Positions 18,352 through 28,658 are shown, counted from the first letter of the stretch. The stretch: DNA of 64,000 nt from Rhizobiaceae bacterium (GCA_014238155.1 JABABQ010000033.1:119538-183537), one strand, 5' to 3'. A program made the numbers and translations. Notes: generated by a model not told the origin, from the sequence alone.

Positions 18352-19353
18352 ATGATGGCTGCGCAGCCTCCGGGCAAAAACGACATTGAAATTACCTGGC
18401 AGCACGACGCCTGCCCACCGCGAGACATTCAAATCGTGGTAACGATCCCGACTTTCAAACGACCAGATCACCTGCGCACCACCCTCAATTCAGTAATTGC
18501 GCAAACCATCGCGCGGCCTTACGCAATCGTTGTCATGGACAACCATCCAGACGGTGCCGAAGGCGCGACAGCGGCCCAACACCTGCTTGGTGAGCATGAC
18601 ATTTCAGCGACAATAATTCTGGCCCACCGTCGTGGCAATTGCGCTGCCTATAATGCCGGCTTCCACACTGCCCTGACGACCTATCCCAATGCCCGCTGGA
18701 TTCAGATCATCGACGACGATGAGATTGCTCACCCGGACTGGCTGGAAAAACAGGTGAAGGTGGCTGAAGCGTCAAATGCAGATTTTTGCGGTGCCCCGCA
18801 ACATCCGATATTTGAAGGAGGTGAACACCAGGTCTGGCGGAAGCATCCAGTTTTCCAACCACCCTTCAATAAAACCGGTTCGGTGCCAATCCTCTATTCC
18901 TCCGGCAATGTGATGATTGCTACCGAGCGCCTGAGACAGCACCAACATCCGTGGTTGGACGAGATTTTCAATTTTCTCGGCGGTGGTGACAGTGATTTTT
19001 TCAGCCGCTGCAAGGCACAAGGTGCAACATTCGCCTGGTGCGCAGAAGCCGGTGTTGATGAAACCACACCATTGCGACGAACCGAATTGTCCTGGCTCAA
19101 CTCGCGCAGCCTTCGAAATGGATCCATCTCGGCCTTGATACAAAAGCGCGGCGACGTCTCTTCACTCGATCACATAAAACGGATTGTTAAGTCTTGCCTG
19201 TTGCTGGCTGCGTCTCCTTACCGTTCGTTAATACTGTTTGTTAACAAAGGCTCGCTTATTATGGCCCTCAATCCGATGAATGTCGCCCTTGGGCGTTTGC
19301 TGATGGAATTCGGTTTTGCCAACGAGCAATACAGAGCTGCCGACAAGAACTGA
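18352..19353 (+). CDS. family 2 glycosyltransferase (GT-A)
   Basis: 333 residues. The GT2 fold is shown by the early VVTIPTFKRPDHLRTTLNSV motif, VVMDNHPDG, and the metal-binding IIDDDEIAHPDWLE (DxD). Thirty-odd C-terminal residues form a hydrophobic patch that may attach it to the membrane. It stands 15-27 bp ahead of the O-antigen ligase-like gene on the same strand, so the two are likely cotranscribed. Confidence 0.85.
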   Translation: MMAAQPPGKNDIEITWQHDACPPRDIQIVVTIPTFKRPDHLRTTLNSVIAQTIARPYAIVVMDNHPDGAEGATAAQHLLGEHDISATIILAHRRGNCAAYNAGFHTALTTYPNARWIQIIDDDEIAHPDWLEKQVKVAEASNADFCGAPQHPIFEGGEHQVWRKHPVFQPPFNKTGSVPILYSSGNVMIATERLRQHQHPWLDEIFNFLGGGDSDFFSRCKAQGATFAWCAEAGVDETTPLRRTELSWLNSRSLRNGSISALIQKRGDVSSLDHIKRIVKSCLLLAASPYRSLILFVNKGSLIMALNPMNVALGRLLMEFGFANEQYRAADKN

Positions 19354-19380
19354 TCCCGCAATTGCAATTTGGTGGGCGCA

Positions 19381-20706
19381 ATGACGCTGGCCCACGATCA
19401 CAACCAGACCTGGTATCGCCCGATTGCAGCACCGCGTTCCAGCTGGTTACCATCTGCACTGATCTTGACGATTGTCTTAATTTCATTTCGTCCATTCACA
19501 AGCACCGATGTTAATCTGCCGGGACAGCAGTCTGCTGGTGGAGACATCATCAATCAGCTGGGATTTGGGCTTCTCGGACTCATTTGCCTCTATTTGCTGG
19601 CCAAAAAGACCTGCAGCAGTTCGATCAATGCCCTGCTTCATCCGCTTTGGATAGTGCTTCTGCCAGTGCTTGCGATTTCAATATTCAATGCCGACAACCC
19701 TGTCGGTGCAATGAGAGCCATGGTGTTTTCGCTCATTGTCGTTCTGGCCGCAGCAACGGCACTGAGCCTGCCGCGCAATCTGTCAGAACTTGTCTCGGCG
19801 CTGACCATGGCCAGTGCGGTAACCATTGGCCTGAGTTATTTCGCGGTTTTCGCATTCCCCGAACAGGGTGTTCACGATGGATCCGGATTTGAAGCTTTCC
19901 ATGATGGGCTCTGGCGGGGCATTTACGACCATAAAAACATAGCCGCCTCCGTGCTGGGATGTCTGGCACTATTTGGCTGGTTTGTGGCGCGAAACGGCAA
20001 GCCGCTGACCGGTATTGCGATTGCGCTTGCTGCGCTGGGTTTCGTTGTTCAGGCCGGGTCGAAAACCGTGCTCGGCATTTTGCCGACCAGCATATTGATT
20101 GTGGCTCTGGCTCATTGGGTCACCTGGCGTCCTTTGAAAATGTTTATCCTGATCCTGCCGATTGCTCTTTTGGCTACCGTGACTTTGGGTGCGGTGATAT
20201 TTCCTTCAATTCTTGACGAACTGCGCTCGCATGTTCCCGGCCTTACCTATACCGGGCGAACCGACATCTGGATTTTTGGTCTGGACAGCCTGAACAAATC
20301 GCCCTGGTTGGGATACGGATTTGAGAGTTTCTGGAACACTCCACGGGTTGCCAATATGGTGCAGCCCATTGATTTAAATTGGGATGTTCGTGGAATTGTG
20401 CATGGTCATAATTCCTGGCTCGATGCGGCCTTGGCATTTGGGATTCCCGGCGCAGTGTTGTTGGCAGCAGTCCTGATACTATTGCCGTTGATCGACTATT
20501 GCCGCATTCCCAACAGCGGCAACGCTGGCAAATTGGGCAATCTTTTCATCACCATCTGGATTTTCACATCGCTTGGCGCTTGTTTGGAAAGCTTTTTCTT
20601 CCGACGCGCTGATCCTGTGTGGTTCTGCATGTTGATCGCCATCATTGGCTTACGGCTTACCGCGCATATGAGCAGCCAACACATTCGCGCCCCAAAGGGT
20701 CGGTAA
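19381..20706 (+). CDS. O-antigen ligase/polymerase family protein (Wzy_C)
   Basis: 441 residues with about 11-12 membrane helices. The Wzy_C family signatures are a DHKNIAASVLG segment and the large periplasmic loop ending in HGHNSWLDAALAFGIPG. The family includes WaaL-type ligases and Wzy-type polymerases, which cannot be separated by sequence alone. ATG 19381 follows GGTGGG at a sensible spacing; TTG at 19369 is an alternative. It completes the Wzx/Wzy/Wzz set of this locus. Confidence 0.85.
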   Translation: MTLAHDHNQTWYRPIAAPRSSWLPSALILTIVLISFRPFTSTDVNLPGQQSAGGDIINQLGFGLLGLICLYLLAKKTCSSSINALLHPLWIVLLPVLAISIFNADNPVGAMRAMVFSLIVVLAAATALSLPRNLSELVSALTMASAVTIGLSYFAVFAFPEQGVHDGSGFEAFHDGLWRGIYDHKNIAASVLGCLALFGWFVARNGKPLTGIAIALAALGFVVQAGSKTVLGILPTSILIVALAHWVTWRPLKMFILILPIALLATVTLGAVIFPSILDELRSHVPGLTYTGRTDIWIFGLDSLNKSPWLGYGFESFWNTPRVANMVQPIDLNWDVRGIVHGHNSWLDAALAFGIPGAVLLAAVLILLPLIDYCRIPNSGNAGKLGNLFITIWIFTSLGACLESFFFRRADPVWFCMLIAIIGLRLTAHMSSQHIRAPKGR

Positions 20707-20800
20707 CTGTCCGTTTACGGCAAGTGTGTAGAATTTGTTTACCATCAATCGGGCTTCGGTCCTTTCAACGGGCCGACCAATCGGGACGGAAATTCTGGGC

Positions 20801-21529
20801 ATGAAAAATCAACCAACGCGACGCATGGTAATCGCTTCCGGCCTCCGCACGGCCACGGCCGTCGCTGCCGCCACCGCTGCCGGGTCAGTTCTTGTCGGTT
20901 GCAATTCCAGTCGTATGATCGACACAACCACTACCGGGTCAGTCGGCAGCCGATCGCGTCGTCCGGCCATTGGTGTTGATCCCAGCCTGCGGTCATCTGC
21001 ACGCATGTATGCCGAACAGGTGGACGCCGAGCACACTCTCACCGCTGTTCCCTACGAAGAGATGGAAGGTCGGTTTCGCCGTCAACGGGTTGTCAATCGC
21101 ACTGGGATGGAGCCTGGTACAATTCTGGTCGATCCCCATAATCACCACGCCTATTATGTTCTCAGCAACGATGAAGCCGTGCGTTACGGTATTGGTGTTG
21201 GCAAGGCCGGATTCGAATGGACCGGCGACGCCGTGATCGGCCGCAAGGCCAAATGGCCACGATGGACCCCACCGGCTGAAATGATTGACCGATCACCGGA
21301 GCTTGAAAAATACCGCAACGGCATGGATGGCGGCATTGAAAATCCGCTCGGTGCACGCGCCCTTTATTTGTTTGCTGATGGTCGCGACACGCTCTATCGC
21401 CTGCACGGATCTCCTGAATGGAAGTCTATTGGAAAATCCATGTCGTCCGGTTGCATTCGATTCCTCAATCAGGATGTGATTGATCTGTTCAACCGTGTGC
21501 CGGTGGGAACACGCGTTCGGGTCATCTAA
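20801..21529 (+). CDS. L,D-transpeptidase (YkuD domain), putative Tat-exported lipoprotein
   Basis: 242 residues. The leader carries TRRMVIASGL (twin-arginine) followed by an Ala-rich stretch and a lipobox-like LVGC, which suggests Tat export and lipidation. The C-terminal YkuD domain has LHGSPEWKSIGKSMSSGCIR with the catalytic Cys about residue 218 and the conserved His and Arg. It forms 3-3 peptidoglycan cross-links or anchors proteins to peptidoglycan. ATG 20801 is preferred over a TTG 66 bp upstream because it places the signal at the N-terminus. Confidence 0.88.
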   Translation: MKNQPTRRMVIASGLRTATAVAAATAAGSVLVGCNSSRMIDTTTTGSVGSRSRRPAIGVDPSLRSSARMYAEQVDAEHTLTAVPYEEMEGRFRRQRVVNRTGMEPGTILVDPHNHHAYYVLSNDEAVRYGIGVGKAGFEWTGDAVIGRKAKWPRWTPPAEMIDRSPELEKYRNGMDGGIENPLGARALYLFADGRDTLYRLHGSPEWKSIGKSMSSGCIRFLNQDVIDLFNRVPVGTRVRVI

Positions 21530-21644
21530 GAGTTCCCCCGTTAAAAACTTGCCGAACTCCCCATAAAAGCCCGGAGTTGGCATATCATTGCCAGTAAGTT
21601 TCCTTTATGAGAACGGCAATTCTTGCCATCTTTTTGGAAATTGC

Positions 21645-23255
21645 ATGATACGGCCCACGCTTTCTGCGTTTGCTGACCGCCTGTCACTGGGTGATCGCAA
21701 GCCGCGGGATTTCACCGCATTTACGCCAGCGCGCATCAAGACCGAAATTCTTTCCGGTTTGACTGTCGCTCTTGCGCTGGTGCCGGAAGCTGTTGCTTTC
21801 GCTTTTGTCGCGGGTGTGCATCCGCTTGTTGGACTTTACGCGGCCTTTATTGTCGGCCTGATTACCGCCCTGTTTGGCGGACGTCCGGGAATGATTTCAG
21901 GCGCCACTGGTGCGCTGGCAGTTGTCATGGTCGCCCTCGTCGCACAGCACGGAGTGGAATATCTGTTTGCCACTGTTGTGCTGATGGGAATTTTGCAAAT
22001 TCTCGCCGGTATATTCAGACTGGGTAAATTTATTCGCCTGGTCCCTCATCCGGTCATGTTGGGTTTCGTCAATGGCCTGGCCATTGTTATTTTTCTGGCC
22101 CAGATGACCCAATTTAAGGTACCCGGCAGCGACGGAGCCAAAGTCTGGATGAGCGGTACACCGCTGGTCATGATGATCGGTCTCGTCTGCCTGACCATGG
22201 CCATTATCTATCTGTTCCCTAAATTCACCAAATCGATCCCTGCCCCATTGGCTGGCATCGGCATCGTCGCCGCACTTGTTATTGCGTTTGGGCTTGATGT
22301 TCCCCGGGTCGGCGACCTTGCGTCAATCCAAGGGGGCCTGCCACCATTTCATATTCCGCAGGTTCCACTGACCTTTGAAACTTTTCAAATTATCTTGCCT
22401 TATGCACTGATCCTGGCGGCGATTGGTCTGATTGAAAGCCTGTTGACGCTCAACCTTGTCGGTGAAATCACCGGCAAGTCCGGCGGTGCATCGAAAGAGT
22501 GTCTTGCTCAGGGTGCGGCAAACACTGTCACCGGCCTGTTCGGCGGCATGGGCGGTTGCGCGATGATTGGTCAGTCGATGATCAACGTCAAATCTGGCGG
22601 TCGTACTCGACTCTCCGGTATCGCTGCAGCTCTGTTTCTGTTGGCCTTTATCCTTGTTGCCTCGCAACTGATTGAGCAAATTCCACTGGCCGCCCTTGTT
22701 GGTGTGATGTTCATGGTGGTGATCGGTACATTTGCCTGGCACAGCCTGCGCATATTTGGCAAAATTCCGTTCACCGATGCTGTCGTCATTGTTCTGGTTA
22801 CCGCCGTCACAGTGGCCACCGACCTTGCTGTAGCTGTGATTGTTGGTGTCATCGTTTCAGCGCTGGCGTATGCCTGGCAAAATGCGACGCGCATTCATGC
22901 ACGCGTTGACAAGTCGCTGGAAGGAACAAAGGTCTATGGCATTGAAGGTCCCTTGTTTTTTGGCTCCGCCGATGGATTTTCTGAAATCTTTACCCCAGAT
23001 GACGATCCCGATCTGGTGATCGTCGACTTCATGAACAGCCGAGTGGTGGATCAGTCGGCGCTTCAGGCAATTGAAGCAATGGCAACGCGCTATGAAAAAC
23101 GCGGCAAGCAGTTGCAGTTGCGGCATCTGTCGCGTGATTGTCACAAGCTGCTCAATCGCGCTGGTCAGCTGATTGTCGATTCAGATGATGATCCTGATTA
23201 TGGCCTGCCAGTGGACTATAATGTCCGCACTGGCAGGTTGGGTGGCGGTCACTAG
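21645..23255 (+). CDS. SulP-family anion transporter with STAS domain
   Basis: 536 residues: an N-terminal transporter core with about 12-14 helices (GLTVALALVPEAVAFAFVAG, then GMISGATGALAVVMVALV) and a C-terminal STAS domain (about residues 440-520, with VIVDFMNSRVVDQSALQAIE). Bacterial SulP proteins carry sulfate, bicarbonate or dicarboxylates. The start is ATG 21645 after TTTTGGAAATTGC; a longer TTG-initiated frame is less likely. It converges on the SDR gene. Substrate not determinable here. Confidence 0.88.
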   Translation: MIRPTLSAFADRLSLGDRKPRDFTAFTPARIKTEILSGLTVALALVPEAVAFAFVAGVHPLVGLYAAFIVGLITALFGGRPGMISGATGALAVVMVALVAQHGVEYLFATVVLMGILQILAGIFRLGKFIRLVPHPVMLGFVNGLAIVIFLAQMTQFKVPGSDGAKVWMSGTPLVMMIGLVCLTMAIIYLFPKFTKSIPAPLAGIGIVAALVIAFGLDVPRVGDLASIQGGLPPFHIPQVPLTFETFQIILPYALILAAIGLIESLLTLNLVGEITGKSGGASKECLAQGAANTVTGLFGGMGGCAMIGQSMINVKSGGRTRLSGIAAALFLLAFILVASQLIEQIPLAALVGVMFMVVIGTFAWHSLRIFGKIPFTDAVVIVLVTAVTVATDLAVAVIVGVIVSALAYAWQNATRIHARVDKSLEGTKVYGIEGPLFFGSADGFSEIFTPDDDPDLVIVDFMNSRVVDQSALQAIEAMATRYEKRGKQLQLRHLSRDCHKLLNRAGQLIVDSDDDPDYGLPVDYNVRTGRLGGGH

Positions 23256-23269
23256 ACTTCTGTCGCCGC

Positions 23270-24034
23270 TCAGGTTCGCAGGGCTGGCAGGCCAATGCCG
23301 ACTGCTTCAAATCCACCATCGGCCGCCAGCAGCTGGCCAGTGATGAAACTGGCGTCGGGTGACGCCAGATAGCATATTGCACTGGCAACTTCATCTTCGC
23401 TGCCATAGCGGTTAAGTGGTAATGCGTCGTGATAGGCTGCGCGAATTTCGGCTGTGTGAACAGCCAGCGCCAGTTTGGTATTGACCGGGCCCGGTGCCAC
23501 GCAATTGGCCCGAATGCCCAATTCTCCAAGTTCGGCTGCCTGTTGCAGCGTCAGTTGAATGACCGCCGCCTTGGACGTGCCATAGGCGACCCGCAAAGTG
23601 CTGGCACGCAATCCAGAAATGGAAGCAATATTGACGATGGAGGCATGGCTTTCCCGGGCGGTTTGAGCCAGCAGCGATAGCAGCGCCTGACTGACCAGAA
23701 ACACCCCGTCGAGATTGGTTTCCATTACCCGCCGCCAGCGCTCAAAGCTGGTATCCGCGATCGGTCCAAAATCAGCAACGCCAGCATTGTTGATCAATGC
23801 GTTGCAGCTACCAAACTCCTGTTCAATGACCTTCGTCATGGCGTTCACCTGCTCGGGAACCGATACGTCATAAATCAATGGTTTGACGGCATCGCCAAAT
23901 TCCTGCGCTGCTTCGGCCAGCACATCGCCGTCACGATCAACCATTGCGACCTTCATGCCCTGATTGACAAACCGTCGCGTGGTCGCCAGTCCAATCCCCC
24001 GTGCGGCGCCGGTAACCACCGCCACTCCGCTCAT
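23270..24034 (-). CDS. short-chain dehydrogenase/reductase (SDR)
   Basis: 254-residue classical SDR: TGAARGIG NAD(P) motif at residues 8-15, NNAGV, catalytic Ser in SISGLRAS and YGTSK (Tyr-x3-Lys). ATG 24034 overlaps the threonine aldolase stop (ATGA), so the two are translationally coupled. The pairing suggests oxidation or reduction of a hydroxy-amino-acid-derived substrate, but specificity is unknown. Confidence 0.85.
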   Translation of the reverse strand: MSGVAVVTGAARGIGLATTRRFVNQGMKVAMVDRDGDVLAEAAQEFGDAVKPLIYDVSVPEQVNAMTKVIEQEFGSCNALINNAGVADFGPIADTSFERWRRVMETNLDGVFLVSQALLSLLAQTARESHASIVNIASISGLRASTLRVAYGTSKAAVIQLTLQQAAELGELGIRANCVAPGPVNTKLALAVHTAEIRAAYHDALPLNRYGSEDEVASAICYLASPDASFITGQLLAADGGFEAVGIGLPALRT

Positions 24035-25098
24035 TGAGCGGCTCCAAGCCAACTGGCAAAACCATCAACCACCGCATCGATATCGGCGGTTTCGAAATCA
24101 AGATGAGCAACCAGTCGGGTCGTTCTGTTTGCTCCTCCTGGCTCTGGCACAATCATGCCCCGCGACAACATATGATCAGAAAGTGGGCCCTGCCCTTCGC
24201 CTGACACATCAATCCAGATCATGTTGGTGTGGACCGTACTAACATCAATATTCAACCCGGGAAATTCCGCCAGGCGCAGTGCCATCGCATGAGCGTTGGC
24301 ATGATCTTCAGCAAGCCGGTCAACATTATGTTGCAGGGCATACAGCCCGCATGCAGCCAGAACTCCCGCCTGGCGCAACCCCCCGCCCAGCATTTTACGT
24401 GCCCGTCGGGCGCGGTAAATAAACTGTTTTGGGCCGCATAAAACCGACCCGACCGGGGCGCCCAGTCCTTTCGAAAGGCAAAATGAAACGGTGTCGGCGC
24501 ACGCAACCAGATCGCTGGCCGGTGTCCCGGATTTTACCACTGCATTCATCAGTCTTGCGCCGTCGATATGCAGTTTCATATCATTGGCATGGGCGACAGC
24601 TGCAGTGCGTTGAATTTCTCCCTGATCCATCACCATTCCATTAAAGGTGTTTTCCACACAGACGAGCTTGGATACTGCATAATGCGGATCGTCGTCCTGA
24701 ATCGCTGCTTCAACATCAGCGGCATTCAGCCCACCCTTTTCGTTCAGTGGCAAATGTCGTGGCGAAATTCCTCCCAGAACCGCAGCACCTCCAGCCTCCA
24801 TTTTCGGAATATGATATTCCGTGCCGCCGATATATTCATCACCCCGGCCACAATGGCTGAGCAAAGCGGTAAGATTGCTTTGTGTGCCAGAAGAAACGAA
24901 AACGCCTTCCTCCTTGCCCAACAGGTCCGCAACCCTTTCTTCAAGTGCGCTCACCGTTGGATCATCACCAAAAACATCATCACCAACTTCGGCATTTGCC
25001 ATGGCTTCGCGCATTCCCGCCGAGGGGCGGGTTACTGTATCGCTGCGCAAATCTATCAGACGGTTGCTATTTGCAACTTTCGGCATGGAGGCATACAT
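24031..25098 (-). CDS. low-specificity L-threonine aldolase
   Basis: 355 residues, PLP fold type I of the beta-eliminating lyase family. It opens with IDLRSDTVTRPSAGMREAMANAEVGDDVFGDDPTV, shortened here as the classic RSDTVTxP signature. The Schiff-base lysine lies in SFCLSKGLGAPVG. The reaction is reversible cleavage of threonine or allo-threonine to glycine and acetaldehyde. A second ATG four codons downstream is a possible start. Operonic with the SDR gene. Confidence 0.88.
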   Translation of the reverse strand: MYASMPKVANSNRLIDLRSDTVTRPSAGMREAMANAEVGDDVFGDDPTVSALEERVADLLGKEEGVFVSSGTQSNLTALLSHCGRGDEYIGGTEYHIPKMEAGGAAVLGGISPRHLPLNEKGGLNAADVEAAIQDDDPHYAVSKLVCVENTFNGMVMDQGEIQRTAAVAHANDMKLHIDGARLMNAVVKSGTPASDLVACADTVSFCLSKGLGAPVGSVLCGPKQFIYRARRARKMLGGGLRQAGVLAACGLYALQHNVDRLAEDHANAHAMALRLAEFPGLNIDVSTVHTNMIWIDVSGEGQGPLSDHMLSRGMIVPEPGGANRTTRLVAHLDFETADIDAVVDGFASWLGAAQ

Positions 25099-25179
25099 GG
25101 ACAGGCTTTCTGTAGTTGACTGGCTGACGTGTCAGTCCGAAAATTGAAGAACCAGTCTGCGGTGCATGATGAGGCTCAT

Positions 25180-26487
25180 TCAGTCAAGAGCCAAAGAACT
25201 CGGCACAATTTCAGGACGGCCCAGCCTGCCCTGCAAACTGTCGGGTTGCGACAGGGATTTCAGGAAGGCCAGAAGTTCGGAAATCTCCTGTTTCGACAAT
25301 TTCACCGATGGCAATTTATTGCGCGCAATCAACTGATCAACAACCATCTGCACCGCAGTTGGTAGTGGCTTTCCTGAACTGCGTTTTAAGACGAATTCCC
25401 GTAATCCTGCCGTCGGATCAAGATGCGCCTTCAAAAACCCTGCAAGGGTTTTAAAACTTCCCGCATGGCCGTAGGGAGCGGTCCATTCGACATTGCGCAA
25501 AGAAGGTGTGCGTCGATTGTATTTATCTGCGTCTTTGCCAGTCAGTTCTGCGCGGTCCTGATGTATTTCAAACGCCTCGGGCCCGCCAAACAAATCAACA
25601 TCAAACCGCCACAAGGGCGTTGCGACCGGGTGAAAACCGTGATCGGTTTGAAACGATCCGCCATGACAGCGACTGCATCCCGCCTTGCCATAGAACAGCT
25701 CCAGGCCGTTGGTCTGTGACGGTGAAAGCGCTTGTTTGTTGCCCCGCAGCCAAGCATCAAACGGTGCGTCGTCGCTGCGCCATTCCGTCCCCACAAATGC
25801 CGAGATGGCATTGGCAATATGGGTGATGGTGATCTGGTCTAGCGAATTCAGTTGAGGATATGCGGCTTTGAAGGGTGGCCAATAATCGGGCAGATACTGC
25901 ACCCGCTCGGTCAGAGCCTGCCAAATAGCCCCATTGCCCAGATGTGCGACAGCTTTAACGTCGTTGTCGACGGTGCCGACCAGTTCATCTCCCGTGACCG
26001 CAGGAAATAATGCCTGCACTGCCAGAACGTCCTGCAGTCCCTCCGGCAACTGGCTTCCGGCGGGCGACAAAAAGCTGCCGTCTTGGTGTTGCGCCACACG
26101 GCCATCGCCAAACATTACTGTGAATTCACTGGCGCCGAGATTAAACAGGGCCGGTGCATGTTTCGCCGATGGTTTCAACGCTTCATAAAGCGACAATCCG
26201 TTGATCGCCAGATCATCACCCTTTTGATCGACACCTTGATCGGTGCGAAATCCATTTGACGACGCCCGGTCCGGATGATGACAGGTGGCGCAGGAGACCC
26301 GGTAAGTTCCCGATAGAACCCGATCATAAAACAACAATTGTCCCAGCTTCACCATTTGCGGTGTATACTGGCGAAAGTCTTGTTCCTGCACGGGTTTTGG
26401 CAAATCCGGTTGGTCAGCACGACCATTGTTGATGTGGCCACTAAAAAGTGCAGCGAGGCTCAGCAACAGGGTCGCAAGAGGTCTCAA
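25180..26487 (-). CDS. di-haem cytochrome c peroxidase / MauG-like protein
   Basis: 435 residues with an N-terminal signal peptide (about 24 residues, ending near NGRADQ). Two CxxCH haem-attachment motifs, CATCHHPD and CSRCHGG, sit in the di-haem peroxidase arrangement. Such enzymes reduce H2O2 in the periplasm with electrons from cytochrome c, or, in MauG-type members, oxidise protein side chains. The start overlaps the stop of the PhzF gene by 4 bp, so the two form a unit. MauG versus CcpA type not decided. Confidence 0.82.
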   Translation of the reverse strand: MRPLATLLLSLAALFSGHINNGRADQPDLPKPVQEQDFRQYTPQMVKLGQLLFYDRVLSGTYRVSCATCHHPDRASSNGFRTDQGVDQKGDDLAINGLSLYEALKPSAKHAPALFNLGASEFTVMFGDGRVAQHQDGSFLSPAGSQLPEGLQDVLAVQALFPAVTGDELVGTVDNDVKAVAHLGNGAIWQALTERVQYLPDYWPPFKAAYPQLNSLDQITITHIANAISAFVGTEWRSDDAPFDAWLRGNKQALSPSQTNGLELFYGKAGCSRCHGGSFQTDHGFHPVATPLWRFDVDLFGGPEAFEIHQDRAELTGKDADKYNRRTPSLRNVEWTAPYGHAGSFKTLAGFLKAHLDPTAGLREFVLKRSSGKPLPTAVQMVVDQLIARNKLPSVKLSKQEISELLAFLKSLSQPDSLQGRLGRPEIVPSSLALD

Positions 26488-27386
26488 ACTTCGATCGTGC
26501 CCCTTGCAAATTCCGCCGCATACCCGCCAATGCGTCCGCTGACAAATACACCTTCACGAATTTCCATCTCCAGAGTAATCAGCGAAGGACGCCCCATTTC
26601 CACTCCCTGTTCGATCTGGCAAATGTGAAGTCCATCGCGCAGGTCATCAAATTCGATCAATGCCCCCGCCAGGGAAGAAACCGCAGAACCGGTAGCCGGG
26701 TCTTCGGCTATTCCGGCATCGGGCGCAAACATTCGCGCCCGGAAATGGTTGTTATGCCCGCCCGTTTCGCGGCAATAGACAAACGCTGAATTGTGATCAT
26801 GCACGCCAAAGCCTTGGTTCCATATGTTCAGCACCGGCTTGGCTTCACCCAGTGCTGCCAGATCTCTGACCGGCACCAGCGTATAGGGCAAGCCACCATC
26901 AAAATTCGAGATCAGATGATTTTCAAATCCGATCTCCTGCGGATCAAGCGACAGGGCAGCGGCAATCAGCTCTTTATTGTCCGGGCCGTAGATCTGTTTT
27001 GACAGCACAGGCAAATCAAATTCTGCATAAGCGGCCGGACCACCAAAGCGAACCGCGCACCTCACCGGCCCGACATTCTCCTCCAAGACGATTATCCCCT
27101 GCCCGACGCTTTCCAATCCCTTTTCGACGGCAAGGGCAACGGCCCCTCCAACGGTTGGATGACCGGCGAACGGCAATTCGTTTTGAGGCACGAAAATGCG
27201 CATTCTGGCGGAATGGTTTTGATCTTCCGGCGGCATCAGAAACACGGTTTCAGAAAAGTTGAATTCACGGGCAATAGCCTGCATATCGGCGGTTTCCAGC
27301 CCATCGCAATCGAGCACGACACCCAGTTGGTTTCCGGCCAGAGCCATGTCAGAAAAAACATCATATATCGCAAAACGACGTTGCAT
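26484..27386 (-). CDS. PhzF family isomerase-like protein
   Basis: 300 residues of the diaminopimelate-epimerase-like PhzF fold. Hallmarks are EFNFSETVFLMPP near residue 45 with the conserved Glu, FAGHPTVGGAVAL, and GIAEDPATGSAVSSLAG towards the end. The family is widespread and mostly uncharacterised outside phenazine synthesis. There are no phenazine genes here, so it should not be taken as phenazine-related. Coupled to the peroxidase gene. Confidence 0.85.
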   Translation of the reverse strand: MQRRFAIYDVFSDMALAGNQLGVVLDCDGLETADMQAIAREFNFSETVFLMPPEDQNHSARMRIFVPQNELPFAGHPTVGGAVALAVEKGLESVGQGIIVLEENVGPVRCAVRFGGPAAYAEFDLPVLSKQIYGPDNKELIAAALSLDPQEIGFENHLISNFDGGLPYTLVPVRDLAALGEAKPVLNIWNQGFGVHDHNSAFVYCRETGGHNNHFRARMFAPDAGIAEDPATGSAVSSLAGALIEFDDLRDGLHICQIEQGVEMGRPSLITLEMEIREGVFVSGRIGGYAAEFARGTIEV

Positions 27387-27395
27387 GTCCGGTTC

Positions 27396-28658
27396 CTAAA
27401 CCAAAGTTGGGTCGACCGTTCGATTGACCACAGATTTAACAGTTAGTCCCTGTATGATGATGGAAAACAGAACCACCGCATAGGTACAGGCCAGGAGCAA
27501 CGGCTTGTGCTGTATGGCAGGCAGGGACAGCGCAAGCGCTACCGAAATTCCGCCGCGCAATCCACCCCATGTCAAAACCGGAATGGCCCCGGTTGTAAAG
27601 GTCTGGCGCACCGACAGCAGCAAGATCGGTGTTGAAACCGAGATAAAGCGCGAGAACAGAACCAGCGGGATAGTCGCCAGTGCCAGCCACGTAAAGGACG
27701 GATCAAGAGAGATCACAAGCACTTCCAGTCCAATCAGCAGGAACAGCACTGAATTGAGGATCTCGTCAATCAGTTCCCAAAAACCGAACATGCTTTTTTG
27801 GGTGTGCTCACTCATTGCAAACGTGGCACCCCGATTGCCAATCAACAAACCGGTAATCACCACCGCGATGGGACCCGACAGGTGAAAACGCAGTGCCAGA
27901 GCATAGGTCGCAGCGACTATTCCCAGGGAGAGTAAAATTTCGATCATGTGCTCATCCATAGTCGACATGGCCCGGTAGGCAATCCATCCGGTAATTCCAC
28001 CCAGAACAGCGCCGCCAATGGCTTCCACAACAAACAGTTTGCCCACCTCCAGGAAGGTCACATTGGCGTCTCCCGTAGATGTCGCTATCGACAGCAGGAT
28101 GACGAATACGACAACCCCTACCCCATCATTGAACAGGGATTCGCCGGCGATCTTGGCCTCCAGAGCAGCAGGTACATTGATCGACTTCAACAGGCTGAGC
28201 ACCGCCACCGGATCAGTCGGAGAAATCAGTGACCCAAAGACCAGTGCCCAGATGAAAGGCACCTGCATGCCAAACACGCCGGACAGATAATACATCCCGG
28301 TGCCAACGATGAAGGTCGACATCATCACGCCAAGCGAGGCCATCAGACCGATCGCCCATGCCTGACTGCGCAGAAAAGAGAAATCCACATGCAACGCGCC
28401 GGCAAACAAAAGGAACGCCAACATTCCCTCCATCACCGTTGAATAAAAGTCGATTTGCCCAATGGCGGCTTGCAATGTGTCGGTAATGCCCAGCCCTGGA
28501 AAAACATATTCAAGCGCCAGCAGTGCCACAGAAGCCACCAGCGCCATGACCAGCAAGCCGATCGTATGGGGCAGTTTCAGCACCGTGTGGTTAAACCACC
28601 CAAAAAACCCCGACAGGGCCAACAAAAGAGCGGCGATTTCAAACAGCGACAGGGTCAT
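27396..28658 (-). CDS. CPA1-type cation:proton antiporter
   Basis: 420 residues, about 12 helices. LISPTDPVAVLSLLK and ESLFNDGVGVVVF (the ND ion-binding pair) identify the NhaP/CPA1 group. There is no long cytoplasmic C-terminal domain, so it is a short form. Likely exchanges Na+ or K+ for H+ in pH or salt homeostasis. Confidence 0.88.
   Translation of the reverse strand: MTLSLFEIAALLLALSGFFGWFNHTVLKLPHTIGLLVMALVASVALLALEYVFPGLGITDTLQAAIGQIDFYSTVMEGMLAFLLFAGALHVDFSFLRSQAWAIGLMASLGVMMSTFIVGTGMYYLSGVFGMQVPFIWALVFGSLISPTDPVAVLSLLKSINVPAALEAKIAGESLFNDGVGVVVFVILLSIATSTGDANVTFLEVGKLFVVEAIGGAVLGGITGWIAYRAMSTMDEHMIEILLSLGIVAATYALALRFHLSGPIAVVITGLLIGNRGATFAMSEHTQKSMFGFWELIDEILNSVLFLLIGLEVLVISLDPSFTWLALATIPLVLFSRFISVSTPILLLSVRQTFTTGAIPVLTWGGLRGGISVALALSLPAIQHKPLLLACTYAVVLFSIIIQGLTVKSVVNRTVDPTLV

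Noticed and set aside
26484-27386. Possible phenazine biosynthesis locus suggested by the PhzF-family gene
   Set aside because: No other phz genes are present; PhzF-like proteins are widespread and mostly unrelated to phenazines.
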